From the NCBI GenBank assembly GCA_963082975.1, contig OY720346.1, positions 30,374,720 through 30,438,719 on the forward strand: DNA of 64,000 nt, in the 5' to 3' direction. A program made the translations under genes and the position numbers. Of the stretch, positions 9,957-20,007 are shown in pieces. Source of the stretch: Labia minor (Eukaryota; Arthropoda; Insecta; Dermaptera; Spongiphoridae). The notes under the pieces were generated by a model. It was not told the origin of the DNA. It saw only the letters and a program-made list of their open reading frames with translations, and ran no database searches. The first letter of the stretch is position 1. Each line of letters begins with the position of its first letter.

Positions 9957-10720
9957 ACTCGAAAGTTCTTGGCAGCTACAACCACATTTCTCCAAGTGTC
10001 CCCGGTGACCTCATCTTTCTTTGGCCAATAAATGCTGGAAAGAATAATCTGAATCTACTCTCATCTCCCAGGGTCATAGACCATGCGTGGCTCAACGGTA
10101 CTCGAAAGTTCTTGGCAGCTTCAACCACATTTCTCCAAGTGTCCTTATCCTGAGCCTCTGTTCCATCTCTCGTACGTCATTCCCTGATGTACTCATCTTT
10201 CTTTGGCCCATAAATGCTGGGGAGAATCCTATTCTCAAATACTCTGAATCCACTCTCATCTCCTAAGATCATAGACCATGTCTCACACTCATATAATACA
10301 ACAGACAAAATAAATGTTTTATATATTTTAATTTTCATTCCCTTTTATAATAATTTTGATGAGATAAGCCTCTTTACTGCATGATAACAGGCGTTTCCCG
10401 ATTGCAACTTCGATTTAAATTCTTCTCAAATATTATTATCCTTTGTGATTACATTCAATTTTTCTACATATTCAAATTCTACATTTTGTATGTTAATACT
10501 GCTCCTGTTTGTTTCTAAATATTTTTATTTATCATTATTAATTTTAAACCTCATCTCTTTTCCTACCTCCATTAATTTTTCCTCGCTATCTGTAATTGCA
10601 ATTGCCGAATCTCCTATTATATTTAAGTCGTGTGGGTCACCTAATATTTTACAATTGATTTCCGCATCTTACTCTTTCTTTACTACCTTCAAGATAAATT
10701 TTAAGATCAAAATTTGAAAA
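9957..10720 (-). pseudogene. RTE non-LTR reverse transcriptase 3' remnant, partly duplicated
   Basis: Minus-strand translation gives the palm/thumb end of an RTE-clade reverse transcriptase: a degraded active-site neighbourhood (DLNIIGDSAIAITDSEEKL), then EMRFKINNDKYKYLE, SGNACYHAVKRLIS, IYKTFILSVVLYECETWS and RILPSIYGPKKDE. These motifs belong to RTE-type ORF2 proteins, which reverse-transcribe the element RNA at a nicked target. Stops and gaps break the frame. The final part is present twice: 9957-10092 and again from 10096, in the same orientation, each starting CTCGAAAGTTCTTGGCAGCT or close to it. The element is 5'-truncated, as is usual for non-LTR copies. Confidence 0.7.
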
Positions 10721-10739
10721 AGTTTATCCAGATCTATTG

Positions 10740-12740
10740 AGTCATGCGTAGGTTTTACTAAAGTCTACAAATAATTAGTGAACAGAGATATTGAATTCGC
10801 GGTTTTTTTAATATCTGTCATAATGAAAATATCTTAATTAATGTTGATCGATTTGGCATGAACCCGCAATGATATCGTCTAATATTTCCTCCGCCTATAG
10901 TTTATAAGTATTGTATATGTTATAATAGAGTATAATATTTCTTGATCATTTCATTTCGATATTTTAATTTCATTGCTTGATTTTTATTGAATATTTTTAA
11001 TTACATATAATAAAATTTAAGAAAATGCAAAGTTAGACTTGAGACAATTTATAAAAATTAACGGTATAAAAGTATTGATTAAAACTAAAGATAGATTAAT
11101 AATATATACATTCATTAATAGTATTAATTTAAATTAATGGATTTATTTGATTTTTTATTATTAATTTCATTTATTAATTTTTTTAGATCATAGTTAATTC
11201 CTTCCCTTAAAATAAAAGAAGTATTCAAATATAGAAAGAATAAATACAAAATAATTTAAGTTAAATATGATTTAAATATTTTATTATATTAATTAAAATG
11301 AGAACTTTTAGAATAAATTATTTAATTGAAATGATATTTGAATATTAGAATTTAAAATAAAAAGTGAAATATTATAATAATTCTTTGATTGGGAATTCTT
11401 TTTTGTTTGTTTCTATGACAGCAAAAAAGTAAACAAATTACATACATACATACATACAAACACTCTCCTTTATATATATAGATAAAATAAAATTGTATGG
11501 AGGGGTCCACCTGGACCGCGTTGTGAGAATCCCTGCTCTACTAAATTTAAGAAGCATACTTTCCCTGTAACATATAATATATTGTAATGGTTTTTTTAAT
11601 GTTTAGGGTGTAATGGGGGTGTGAATAATTAAATAAAAAAGCGAAAAAATTAATTTAATAAGAAAAAATATAGAAATTAAATTTTTTAAAGAAAATAATT
11701 GATTGTTTGAATTTAAATTGAATCTATTAATGAGTTGAAAAGAATTTAAAATGTTAATTATTAATTAAAGGATTGTACTTGTTATGAAAGGAAACAACTG
11801 ATCAGGATGTAAACAAAAGGTAGATAGGAGAGGGTAGGTAGGGAGTGGAGGGGGAAGTGTGTAATGGCGATGCGCGGACTTAGGTGCGCACTGACCCTCA
11901 TTTGTTAGAGGGGTAAAAGTGGAGTAAGGGAGGGATGGAGATTCAATTAAAATAGAGGTTTTGGTAGCAATCATAACTAAGATCCAACGTGGAATGAGAG
12001 ATAGAGAAAGCTGTAGGAATAACACAATTAATATATACAAAAGAGAATAATCTAAATTAAGTTTATTGGTTTCCAATTTAAAAGAAAAAATTGCAACTAG
12101 AATTTATTTTACTAGATTTAAATCTTTTATAATCGACAGGAAGTAATTTAAATTATACAACATTAATATTAAGGAAATTAAGACTTGGATAACATAAAGT
12201 AAGGAAAGAATAAAATAAATTATAGAGTCTTATTATGTGTGTGTTGTATCCATTCTTTCTTCAGCGTAGATTTGGTTCCAATTGAGTTCCAATTCGTTAT
12301 AAAGACCAAGACATCTTTCTTTGGGGGGCTTTTATGCAAGGCTCATTGCTTTCTGGAGTTTCTTCCAATTTTTAAGAGAAGTATTTAATTTTTTAATAAT
12401 TCTTTTTGTTGTGGATACGTTCAAATATATAAGGGAATGATAACTGAACTTTGGAAGGTAAATTCAACATCCGGAACGCAAAAACTTACAAAAATTGGGC
12501 AGGAAAAAATTAAACGTCCTCACTATTTAACAAAGACTATAAACAAACTCCCAATACAGACACACGTCACGATTTTCCTCACTCCAACACAATTACAATG
12601 TCTTTTATTATATTATAAATTATCAAATTACAAAACCAATTATCATTTAATACAATTTATAATAATTTTTAATTGGTTGCATCTCTATAGAAGATATAAT
12701 TACTAATTATTAAATTAAAATAAAATATTAATGAATTACA
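10740..12740. other. AT-rich intergenic DNA with short repeat ends
   Basis: Contains a (CATA)n run with a CTTTATATATATAGAT end at about 11430-11475 and a mixed-composition block at 11765-12010 whose minus strand is open for 103 codons from 12076 but shows only low-complexity residues. The small ORF at 12437-12706 is likewise unrecognised. No host gene can be supported. Confidence 0.4.
11512..11545 (-). mobile_element. hAT-type terminal sequence
   Basis: On the minus strand it reads CAGGGATTCTCACAACGCGG followed by TCCAGGTGGACCCC, the style of hAT terminal repeats (CAGKG plus TTCTCA). No partner end was found nearby. Confidence 0.45.
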
Positions 12741-12743
12741 ATA

Positions 12744-13513
12744 AGCTGGAGTGTCTCCACTCGACTATCTCGCAATTTGAATTGGATTAAAAAACATAAT
12801 ATATTATATTTAAATTAAATTTAATTAATTATAAATTATAAATAATAAATATTAAACCAGCGCATGTTTGGCTTTTTGTTGATGGCACCATGGCACGTGT
12901 TGGCGCGTGAGATTTGCAGTGTTAAAAAATTAATTCTGGTACTTTCAGCGATTCAATCAAGCTGAAATTCTATATATAGCAGTTTTATACAATTATTAAT
13001 CATATGAAAAATTATCAAACATATATCTTTATTTTTACGGTCACTTTAGAGGAAAAAAAATCAAAACGTTGTAGGTAATGACCCTCTTCCGGTTGAGCTA
13101 CATTTCTCAAAAGTTGATAGAAAACTATGAATTTTGAATAATGCTCATGAACCAAATTGCATCATTCTAGCTCAAACCGTTTTTGCGTAATCTTGCCTAC
13201 ACACACACACACACACACACACACAACTACTCGTATCCATCGAGGGCTGGGCGGCAATACGCCAATTTGCAGAGGATATAATGATACAGCTCAGAACGAT
13301 CGAGAGAGAGAGAGCCCAGCTCAGAATTACTGAATGAGAAAAGCTTGTTAAAACTATATGGCCTCTCATGTGATGCTATACCTAACGGTCGTCCCGCATG
13401 AGAAGAAAGGTCGCTGACGGCAAAGGGAGGTGGTTTTAGGGGGTAAAAATCCCACACGCTGGTGAGTACGAGCTTATCAGTGTCTTTTGAAGATTTCCCC
13501 TACCCTCGTAGAA

Positions 13514-13544
<31 letters not shown>

Positions 13545-13662
13545 CAGACATTTTTCTCAACCTTAGTGAAAATGATTCAGGAACCTTCAAAACGTATAAA
13601 AACATCAAAATCTCAACATCGAAAATTTTCGTGATCGCAATACTATCTCTGGCGAGATAGTA
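12744..13662 (+). mobile_element. HINE-2 copy A, interrupted by a retroelement tail
   Basis: Starts AGCTGGAGTG and contains a subterminal ACTATCTCG, the strings ACGTTGTAGGTAATGACC and CAAACCGTTTTTGCGTAATC, a (CA)n tract from 13200, and ends in the hairpin TACTATCTC...GAGATAGTA. The body matches copies B (15832) and C (59091). A 306-base foreign segment interrupts the (CA)n tract at 13225-13530, leaving CA repeats on both sides. Terminal hairpin, subterminal inverted motif and internal microsatellite make a Helentron-type non-autonomous element the best guess. Confidence 0.6.
13225..13530 (+). mobile_element. Poly-A-tailed non-LTR/SINE 3' end inserted in (CA)n
   Basis: Unlike its host, this segment is GC-balanced, ends in 19 consecutive A residues, and is flanked on both sides by CA dinucleotide runs. 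It is absent from the otherwise equivalent HINE-2 copies. It contains GGAGGTGGTTTTAGGGGGTA, reminiscent of the 3' regions of R1-clade elements, some of which are known to target AC-type microsatellites. No coding domain can be read with confidence, so the clade is an inference. Confidence 0.5.
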
Positions 13663-13669
13663 AAAATCA

Positions 13670-14090
13670 AGAATACCAATAAGAGAAAAAGAGATAGAGA
13701 CAAAAAAAACTATCTTAAACACTAAACATAATGACCCACAAATAGCACATAAAAGGAAATATCATTTCAATATAATATCAATATTTATATATTAGTTCAT
13801 ATATTTTAATTTTTTTGAATAAGTCTTACTATATAAAAACAAATTTGAGAAAAAATAAAAGTAAGAGATTTTTTTTTGGACTACATAAAATTTACTTACT
13901 AATTTTATTAGAGGTAATTTACATATATTATTAAAAAAACATCGTACTAATAAACAACTCCAATCAGCTACAGTCAATGAATGAATCTTAGAACAGATCT
14001 AAATCGAGTTAGTGGATGAATTTGCTTAGAATATGATTATATTCAATGACGGTTGTCTACATACAGGCGCACTGGTTGAATTAGAGTGAA
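13670..14090. other. AT-rich intergenic DNA
   Basis: No gene or repeat was recognised apart from simple A/T runs. Confidence 0.5.
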
Positions 14091-14094
14091 TGAA

Positions 14095-14350
14095 GGGGGA
14101 GGAGGGGAGCAACAAGATCCCCTTTTTCGATAGTAATCCCGGCGTTGGCCGTGCCAGACGTCAGTTCACTCACGGCATTCGTTCTGCCTGTTATAAGGAA
14201 AAATTCTTACTCTCTTACCTGTCATCATCGTAGTTGTTGTCGTTTTCGTTTGTCTTTCTCTCTCAGTCTCACTTACACATACAACATCCCTCTCCGCTCC
14301 ATCTCCCCCATCCCTCCCCACCCCGTTCGTTCCCTTTCATCTCTTCTCTC
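14095..14350 (+). promoter_or_regulatory. Candidate core promoter and first untranslated exon
   Basis: A GC-balanced block in very AT-rich DNA. It holds an arthropod-type initiator match GTCAGTTC with the A at 14161, no clear TATA box upstream, a pyrimidine-rich leader, and ends at a strong donor CTCTC|GTGAGT at 14350/14351. Its ATG-initiated frames are short and low-complexity, so a 5' UTR exon is more plausible than coding sequence. It could serve the plus-strand Ras-like gene starting coding at 47084, but nothing in the sequence links the two. Confidence 0.3.
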
Positions 14351-14470
14351 GTGAGTAGTGAGAGATTTCTTTACGCGTGCCAACACGTGCTACCCACCCT
14401 AGGGCCTTTCATCTTATTGCTTTCTAATCAAATAATTTACATCTTGTATATACATTTTTTTCAATAACAG

Positions 14471-14592
14471 AGTGTGTCTCCCAGTGACAATTGTTAAAAA
14501 AAATTTTGTTTTATATTTATACAAGTTATGAAGAATATTTATTTTCTCGTAGATTGTAAGAAACACTACACATTTGTTTAACAAATCAAAAG
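14471..14592 (+). other. Candidate second untranslated exon
   Basis: Bounded by a pyrimidine-tract acceptor TTTTTTTCAATAACAG at 14470 and a near-consensus donor CAAAAG|GTAAGTG at 14592/14593. Stops in the frames argue against coding. It is compatible with an alternative 5' UTR exon downstream of 14350. Signal-only prediction. Confidence 0.2.
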
Positions 14593-14599
14593 GTAAGTG

Positions 14600-15830
14600 C
14601 CAACTCTTAAGAGATTGTTTTAATAAATTGTCATCGTAACGAGAAAGAGAGAAAGAGAGAGAAATCTACCTACCTGTTGCTTTTCAGCCACTTGTTGACA
14701 TTTCAATTCAGAATATGCTTTGTATAGAAAAACAAAAAAAAAAAAATAAACTGATTAATCCTCATAATTAAACAAAAATATATAAAGCAATAAAGTTATA
14801 ATTTTTTTAGATTTAGTTATATTAATCTAATAAAATATTAATATAAAAAGAGATCTATAAAGATATATATATTAAATATATTTATTCAAATAGTATATAT
14901 TAGTTTTGTTGATCCCAAAGATAAATACAATTTTTCTAGTAAGTATGCCGAAAAAGTTTAAGCAATTTTCAGGTGTTTGGCTCTTTTAGTGATATATTCT
15001 TGAGGAGATTTATTTTTAAAAAGTCCTGAGAGCAGAAATAAAATTTGTATTTTATTCTACTCCATCCCCCAGGCTAAATTACTAATTTTATATTATATAT
15101 TTATATATTTAGAATTGAAAGTATAAAATTCGTCATTAATTCTTAAATTTTTAAAAACTTTAATATTAATAATATGTATTAATAATAAAAACGTACAAGT
15201 AATTTGAATATTCATTTATTATAAAATGAATAAATTTTTGAATGATAGAGAAAGTTTTTTTTTGACACATTTTATTATTTGTATATATTAGTGTGAAAAG
15301 AAAATGATCTGAAAATTGATTCTTTTATTTAAATAATACACAAATAAATAAAATTCGAAATCATCTATAAACCAGGAAGTTAATATTATTATGTAGCAGA
15401 AAACATGGCACATATTCTTATGGAATTAAAGAAAAATTATATATATATAAAACTAATTTGATGCTAGGATGTTCTAAATATCTAGTCAGATTTATTAACA
15501 GTAGGTATGTTCTATTTTCTACCTACACAAGTTAGATTCGCGAATAATCAACAATTGTTTCTTTGTAATTTTTAAATTCATTTATAATATAGATATAAAT
15601 TATAAAATAAAATTATAAATGTAATTTAATAAAATTCTATTGAAGTCATACATTTTGTATAATATTTTAAAAACAAAACAAAAAAAAAAAATTGAATCTA
15701 CCTAATTAAGTGTTTTTTGTTTATTTTATATTTAGGATTTTGAGCCCAATGCCCAAGTATTTTGAAATAAAAATATGGTAATATTAAAAATTTTTGACTG
15801 TATTAAATTTTAATGCCATTTTTTATTTTA
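14600..15830. other. AT-rich intergenic DNA
   Basis: Simple A/T-rich sequence with a GA-rich run near 14642-14664. Nothing else was recognised. Confidence 0.5.
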
Positions 15831-15831
15831 T

Positions 15832-16404
15832 TACTATCTCGTAAGAGATAGTATTGCGATCACGAAAATTTTCGATGTTGAGATTTTGATGTTTTTATAC
15901 GTTTTGAAGGTTCCTGAATCATTTTCACTAAGGTTGAGAAAAATGTCTGTGGGTATGTGTATGTGTGTGTGTGTGTGTATGTAGTCAAGATTACGCAAAA
16001 ACGGTTTGAGCTAGAATGATGAAATTTGGTACATGAGCATTATTCAAAATTCGTAGTTTTCTATCAACTTTTGAGAAATGTAGCTCAACCGGAAGGGTCA
16101 TTACTTACAACGTTTTGATTTTTTTTCCTCTAAAGTGACCGTAAAAATAAAGATATATGTTTGATAATTTTTCACATGATTAATAATTGTATAAAACTGC
16201 TATATATAGAATTTCAGCTTGATTGATTCGCTGAAATTACCAGAATTAATTTTTTAACACTGCAAATCTCACGCGCCAACACGTGACGTGGTGCCATCAA
16301 CAAAAAGCCAAACATGCGCTGGTTTAATATTTATTATTTATAATTTATAATTAATTAAATTTAATTTAAATATAATATATTATGTTATTTAATCCACTCC
16401 AGCT
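15832..16404 (-). mobile_element. HINE-2 copy B
   Basis: Reverse-orientation copy: it opens with the hairpin TACTATCTCGTAAGAGATAG, has a (GT)n tract near 15960-15978 and ends CCACTCCAGCT. It lacks about 32 bases after AGCTGGAGTG that copies A and C have, including the subterminal ACTATCTCG. Internal sequence otherwise closely matches copies A and C. Confidence 0.7.
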
Positions 16405-17740
16405 AATTTTTTTATTAAATATACATTTAAGTATATTAAAGTTATAGATTTAAAAATAATCATAGTATATTAATAATAATAATTACTATATTAAAGGACG
16501 ATTTATAAAAAATTGTGTATGTAGAATACGAACAGGCATTGCTAGCACAATTCGGGTGCTTTTTTTTTATTTGACGATAAGCTACTTGGCCAATTCATTT
16601 GAAATAGATAAAAATAGAAAACATTTTATTTAGTTTATATTCCACAGTTAATATGTCAAGTCGCTAACAAAAAAATGGATTCTTAAAATAGGTAATATTA
16701 TAATAATTATTTTTAGATTAAATTAATATATACAAGAGTTATAATGGTTATATTAATAAATATTATAATATGAATTACAAAATATGTACATAATATTATG
16801 TTTTATTAAAGTTTTAATAATAATTTATTAATTTATAATATAATATAATAATATTAAATTAATAAAATAATTTTAAATTTTTAAAATTAATTAAATAATT
16901 TCATTATTTTTAATATTTATTCACATGTGTTATTTAAAAAAAAGTAATTCGGAACTTTCGGAGAGTTAATTGTGTTTGTGTGAGTATATGCTTTACATAA
17001 TAGTCAATTTTTTTATTGATTTGATGTGACATTATGAGATCAAATTATCAAGATAATAATCCATTTCATTTCTTATATATATGTATAAGTATATAGTGTA
17101 TACATAGGTGCATTCATATGTCAAGAACATCAAATCAAATAATGAATCAGTTCGAATCAATACGTTATTTAAATTAAGAAAATATAAAATAAAAATTAAA
17201 AAAAAAACTTAAATATTTAAGTAAAAATTAAATTATACTAATAGTTCTTATTAAAAAAAAAAAATTGCTAATGTTGTAATAGAAAGAGAGTGGAGGGATA
17301 GAAAGAGAGACAAAATTTGACATAATAAACGTGACCAAATTTTGATGGTTATTCAAGCAATAAATTAAATTTTAATTTACCCAAATCACTAACTGAGACT
17401 GGATGCTTCAGAAAGTTGTTAAACCAGTTTTAGTGATAGAAGACAACGATATTCGGTATCTAGTGCAATTTCAAAAACATTAACGTCAACACTTTATTGG
17501 GTTTTTTATGAAAAATTTTAACAAATATTCATTATAGATTTATTCAACCCTTACACAAATGACCTGTGACAAATAATTTATTATATAATTTTATTATATA
17601 ATTTATTATATTAAAAAAATAATAAACAAAAACCGTAATTGATCCGCCCACACCATATATAGTTTCTGTTTAATTGATTAGATATATAAATAATAGTTGA
17701 ATAAATAAAATGACTATTTAAGAATATAATATTTATTTAT
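16405..17740. other. AT-rich intergenic DNA
   Basis: Homopolymer-rich; no gene or repeat could be supported. Confidence 0.5.
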
Positions 17741-17741
17741 A

Positions 17742-17910
17742 ACGGGACCCCGAGCCTCGGCTCGGTACTTAAGTTAAAAAAAATGATTCATTATTATTGG
17801 ATTTGGCTGGTAATATTAATACCTGGGTCACCGAGCTCTCGCTCTACCCTTTAAAAAATATTGATATACAATTCTTTAATTATTTATTACAATTATTAAA
17901 TGTATTAAAT
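17742..17910 (+). repeat. rep7 stem-loop repeat, copy 1
   Basis: Contains CCGAGCCTCGGCTCGG (a 7-bp stem), then about 70 bases on GGGTCACCGAGCTCTCGCTC, followed by ATACAATTCTTTAATTATTT. The same order, with an extra internal segment, recurs at 45351-45680. Function unknown. Confidence 0.5.
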
Positions 17911-17999
17911 AATATTTTATTGAAAAAATATTAAAAATTATAAAACTATCTAAAACTTAATTAATAAAAGAACAATGAATAAATAAATCACGAAAATAG

Positions 18000-18061
18000 A
18001 TAAAAAAAAATGCACGCGCCGAGTTTCGATCCTTCGAACTCGGGGAGTAAAAACAATTTTT
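18000..18061 (-). other. tRNA-like/SINE head split by the Penelope array (left part)
   Basis: If the array and one copy of its 14-base target duplication are ignored, the minus strand reads across 22860-22806 into 18061-18010 as TTAGACCAGTGGTTAGAA, a short spacer, then GAGTTCGAAGGATCGAAACT. These resemble the A box and B box of tRNA-type RNA polymerase III promoters. A tRNA pseudogene or tRNA-derived SINE head fits. The fold is not a clean cloverleaf, so the call is tentative. Confidence 0.4.
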
Positions 18062-18114
18062 ATTAAGAGAATTTTTATTAAAAGACCACATTATTTGTAT
18101 AAAATTATTTATTA
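18062..18114 (-). repeat. Inverted 5' segment at left end of the array
   Basis: These 53 bases are the reverse complement of 19985-20037 (and of 22714-22766), the region around the start codon of the element. Such inverted 5' pieces are known at truncated ends of Penelope-like elements. Confidence 0.9.
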
Positions 18115-18124
18115 TAAACAAAAA

Positions 18125-19651
18125 ATGGAAAATATTTTGAATTCTTCTACCTACGAAATACAGAAAAAAGATCCAACGGATAAATTCTGTAGAAAACTAA
18201 AATCAATAATAAAGAATCTACCTATTGAGGAAAAAGATAAAGATAAATTAAAACCGAAAGATCCACAAATACCAAAAATATACGGTAATCCCAAAATCCA
18301 TAAAACCAACAAACCTTTAAGACCAATAGTTAGTCAAATCAATTCAGTGACTTACAACTCATCAAAATATCTAGCACATTTGTTAAAACCATTTACAGGT
18401 ACTAATTTTTCATACGTTAAAAATTCCACCCACTTAGTAGAAATGTTATCAAAAGTAGAAATTACAAAAAATGATATATTGGTGAGTCTGGATGTGGACT
18501 CCTTGTACACAAATGTTCCTATTGACGAGACCATTGAGATTATAAAATCAAACATTACATTAGATAAAAATACTCTCGAATTAATAGAATTTTGCCAAAA
18601 ATCTACATACTTTATTTATGATAAAAAGATTTATAAGCAAAAAGAAGGATGTGCTATGGGTAGTCCACTAAGCCCAGTATTCGCTAACATATTCATGGAA
18701 GAATTTGAATCAAAATTGGTCAATAATGCAATAAAGAAACCAAAACTGTTTCTTAGATATGTGGATGATATTTTGATGATTTGGCCTCATGGTAAGGATT
18801 CTTTAGTTAAATTTGTAGAAGCAGCAAATAATTTACATAAAAATATAAAACTAAGCGTTGAATGGGAAATAAATGAAGAGTTACCGTTTCTTGATGTATT
18901 AATTAAAAAGAAACAGAATAGATTAAGGTTTGATATTTTCAGGAAAACAACTCACACCAACAGATATATCCACGCAGATTCCCACCACCATCCATCACAA
19001 AAATATGGAGTGATAAAAACACTGCACAAAAGAGCCGAAGAGATATGCTCAAATGAAAACATTAAAAAAGAAAAACAACGATTGAAGGAAGCTTTCATAA
19101 ACAATGGCTTCTCGGAATATGAAATTAGGAAATTCAGTAAAACAAAAAAGACAGAAATCAAAAATGAAAATGAAAAACCAATATACAGATCACAAATAAC
19201 ATTACCTTATATAAAAGGAACAACAGAAAAAATAGCGTCAAAATTGAGGAAACACAACATCAGAGTAACATATAAACCTCATAAACAAATGTCTTCTCTC
19301 ACCTCAAATATAAAAGACAAAATTAAAAACGAAAATAATGGAGTTTATAAGGTAACTTGTGAATGCAAAAAAGTATACATTGGTGAAACAAGTAGAAAGA
19401 TTTCTACAAGACTGTCTGAACATGAGAGAGCCATTAGATTGAAACATCCAAATCAATCAGCAATTGCAGAACATGCCTTAACAACAGGACATAAAATAAA
19501 TTTAGATAATGTAGAAACACTTCATATTGAAAATAATTGGTGGAAAAGAAAAATAAAAGAATCTATAGAAATTGATAATCATCCCAATAATATTAACAAA
19601 GAGGATGGATATAGACTTAATAAGATGTGGAACATAGTGTTGGATGAGTAA
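18125..19651 (+). CDS. 5'-truncated Penelope-like RT/GIY-YIG ORF
   Basis: Opens at the first in-frame ATG after the truncation point (MENILNSSTYEI) and runs to the same stop as the full copy, giving 508 residues identical to the C-terminal part of the 20008 protein. Conserved RT blocks SLDVDSLYTNV, GCAMGSPLSPVFANI and YVDD and the C-terminal GVYKV...VYIGETS endonuclease are all present. It lacks roughly the first 280 residues, including the DKGNATVV region just before the truncation, so it is probably not a working protein. Its main role is likely structural: as the upstream unit it supplies the promoter and leader for the full copy. No in-frame stop or frameshift lies within it. Confidence 0.85.
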   Translation: MENILNSSTYEIQKKDPTDKFCRKLKSIIKNLPIEEKDKDKLKPKDPQIPKIYGNPKIHKTNKPLRPIVSQINSVTYNSSKYLAHLLKPFTGTNFSYVKNSTHLVEMLSKVEITKNDILVSLDVDSLYTNVPIDETIEIIKSNITLDKNTLELIEFCQKSTYFIYDKKIYKQKEGCAMGSPLSPVFANIFMEEFESKLVNNAIKKPKLFLRYVDDILMIWPHGKDSLVKFVEAANNLHKNIKLSVEWEINEELPFLDVLIKKKQNRLRFDIFRKTTHTNRYIHADSHHHPSQKYGVIKTLHKRAEEICSNENIKKEKQRLKEAFINNGFSEYEIRKFSKTKKTEIKNENEKPIYRSQITLPYIKGTTEKIASKLRKHNIRVTYKPHKQMSSLTSNIKDKIKNENNGVYKVTCECKKVYIGETSRKISTRLSEHERAIRLKHPNQSAIAEHALTTGHKINLDNVETLHIENNWWKRKIKESIEIDNHPNNINKEDGYRLNKMWNIVLDE

Positions 19652-19867
19652 AATTTGTCAGATTAAATTAAATATAATTAATCTAATGTGTATTTGTGTA
19701 TATATCTTGATTATGGAAATAATTTAGTATCTTCATTTTAGAGACATAATGCACTATCATACTTCTTGATTGTAAACGCTTGCTTTGACAATTGCTGCTG
19801 ACTTCATGTTGAGATTAAGAATTGGCGGTAAAAATTGGAGCCAAAAATTGGCGCCAATATCACTGCC
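19652..19867 (+). promoter_or_regulatory. Penelope 3' UTR and upstream promoter region
   Basis: Contains three related motifs just before the TATA box: AATTGGCGGTAAA, AATTGGAGCCAAA and AATTGGCGCCAAT (19824-19859). The last holds the perfect palindrome TTGGCGCCAA, resembling E2F-type sites. The same stretch recurs 2,729 bases downstream. Confidence 0.5.
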
Positions 19868-19931
19868 TATATAAGAGGTGACGTGTCCCGACATGCATCA
19901 GTCCGCTTGAATCGGAGCAAGCGTACGGTTA
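19868..19931 (+). promoter_or_regulatory. Penelope core promoter (TATA, Inr, DPE), unit 2
   Basis: TATATAA at 19868-19874, initiator TCAGTC with A(+1) at 19900 exactly 32 bases downstream, and GGTTA at +28 to +32 matching the downstream promoter element consensus RGWYV. Spacing is textbook for arthropod RNA polymerase II promoters. Predicted leader to the ATG at 20008 is 108 nt. Confidence 0.7.
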
Positions 19932-20007
19932 CTTGAAAACGACTGCAGAATAAGCAGTTGAAACGTTGTACAATTATTTTAATTTAATAAATAATTTTAT
20001 ACAAATA

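Noticed and set aside
11765..12076. Minus-strand 103-codon ORF as a gene
   Set aside because: Low-complexity hydrophobic and Pro/Ser-rich composition, no conserved motif, and no splice or promoter context.
15832..16404. HINE-2 as a canonical Helitron
   Set aside because: It has a terminal hairpin but no CTRR end in either orientation; Helentron-like is the better, still tentative, label.
19966..20007. Starting the Penelope ORF at 19966 (804 residues)
   Set aside because: The codon at 19966 is TTG, not ATG; the first in-frame ATG is 20008, after the predicted transcription start and in the leader-to-coding transition.
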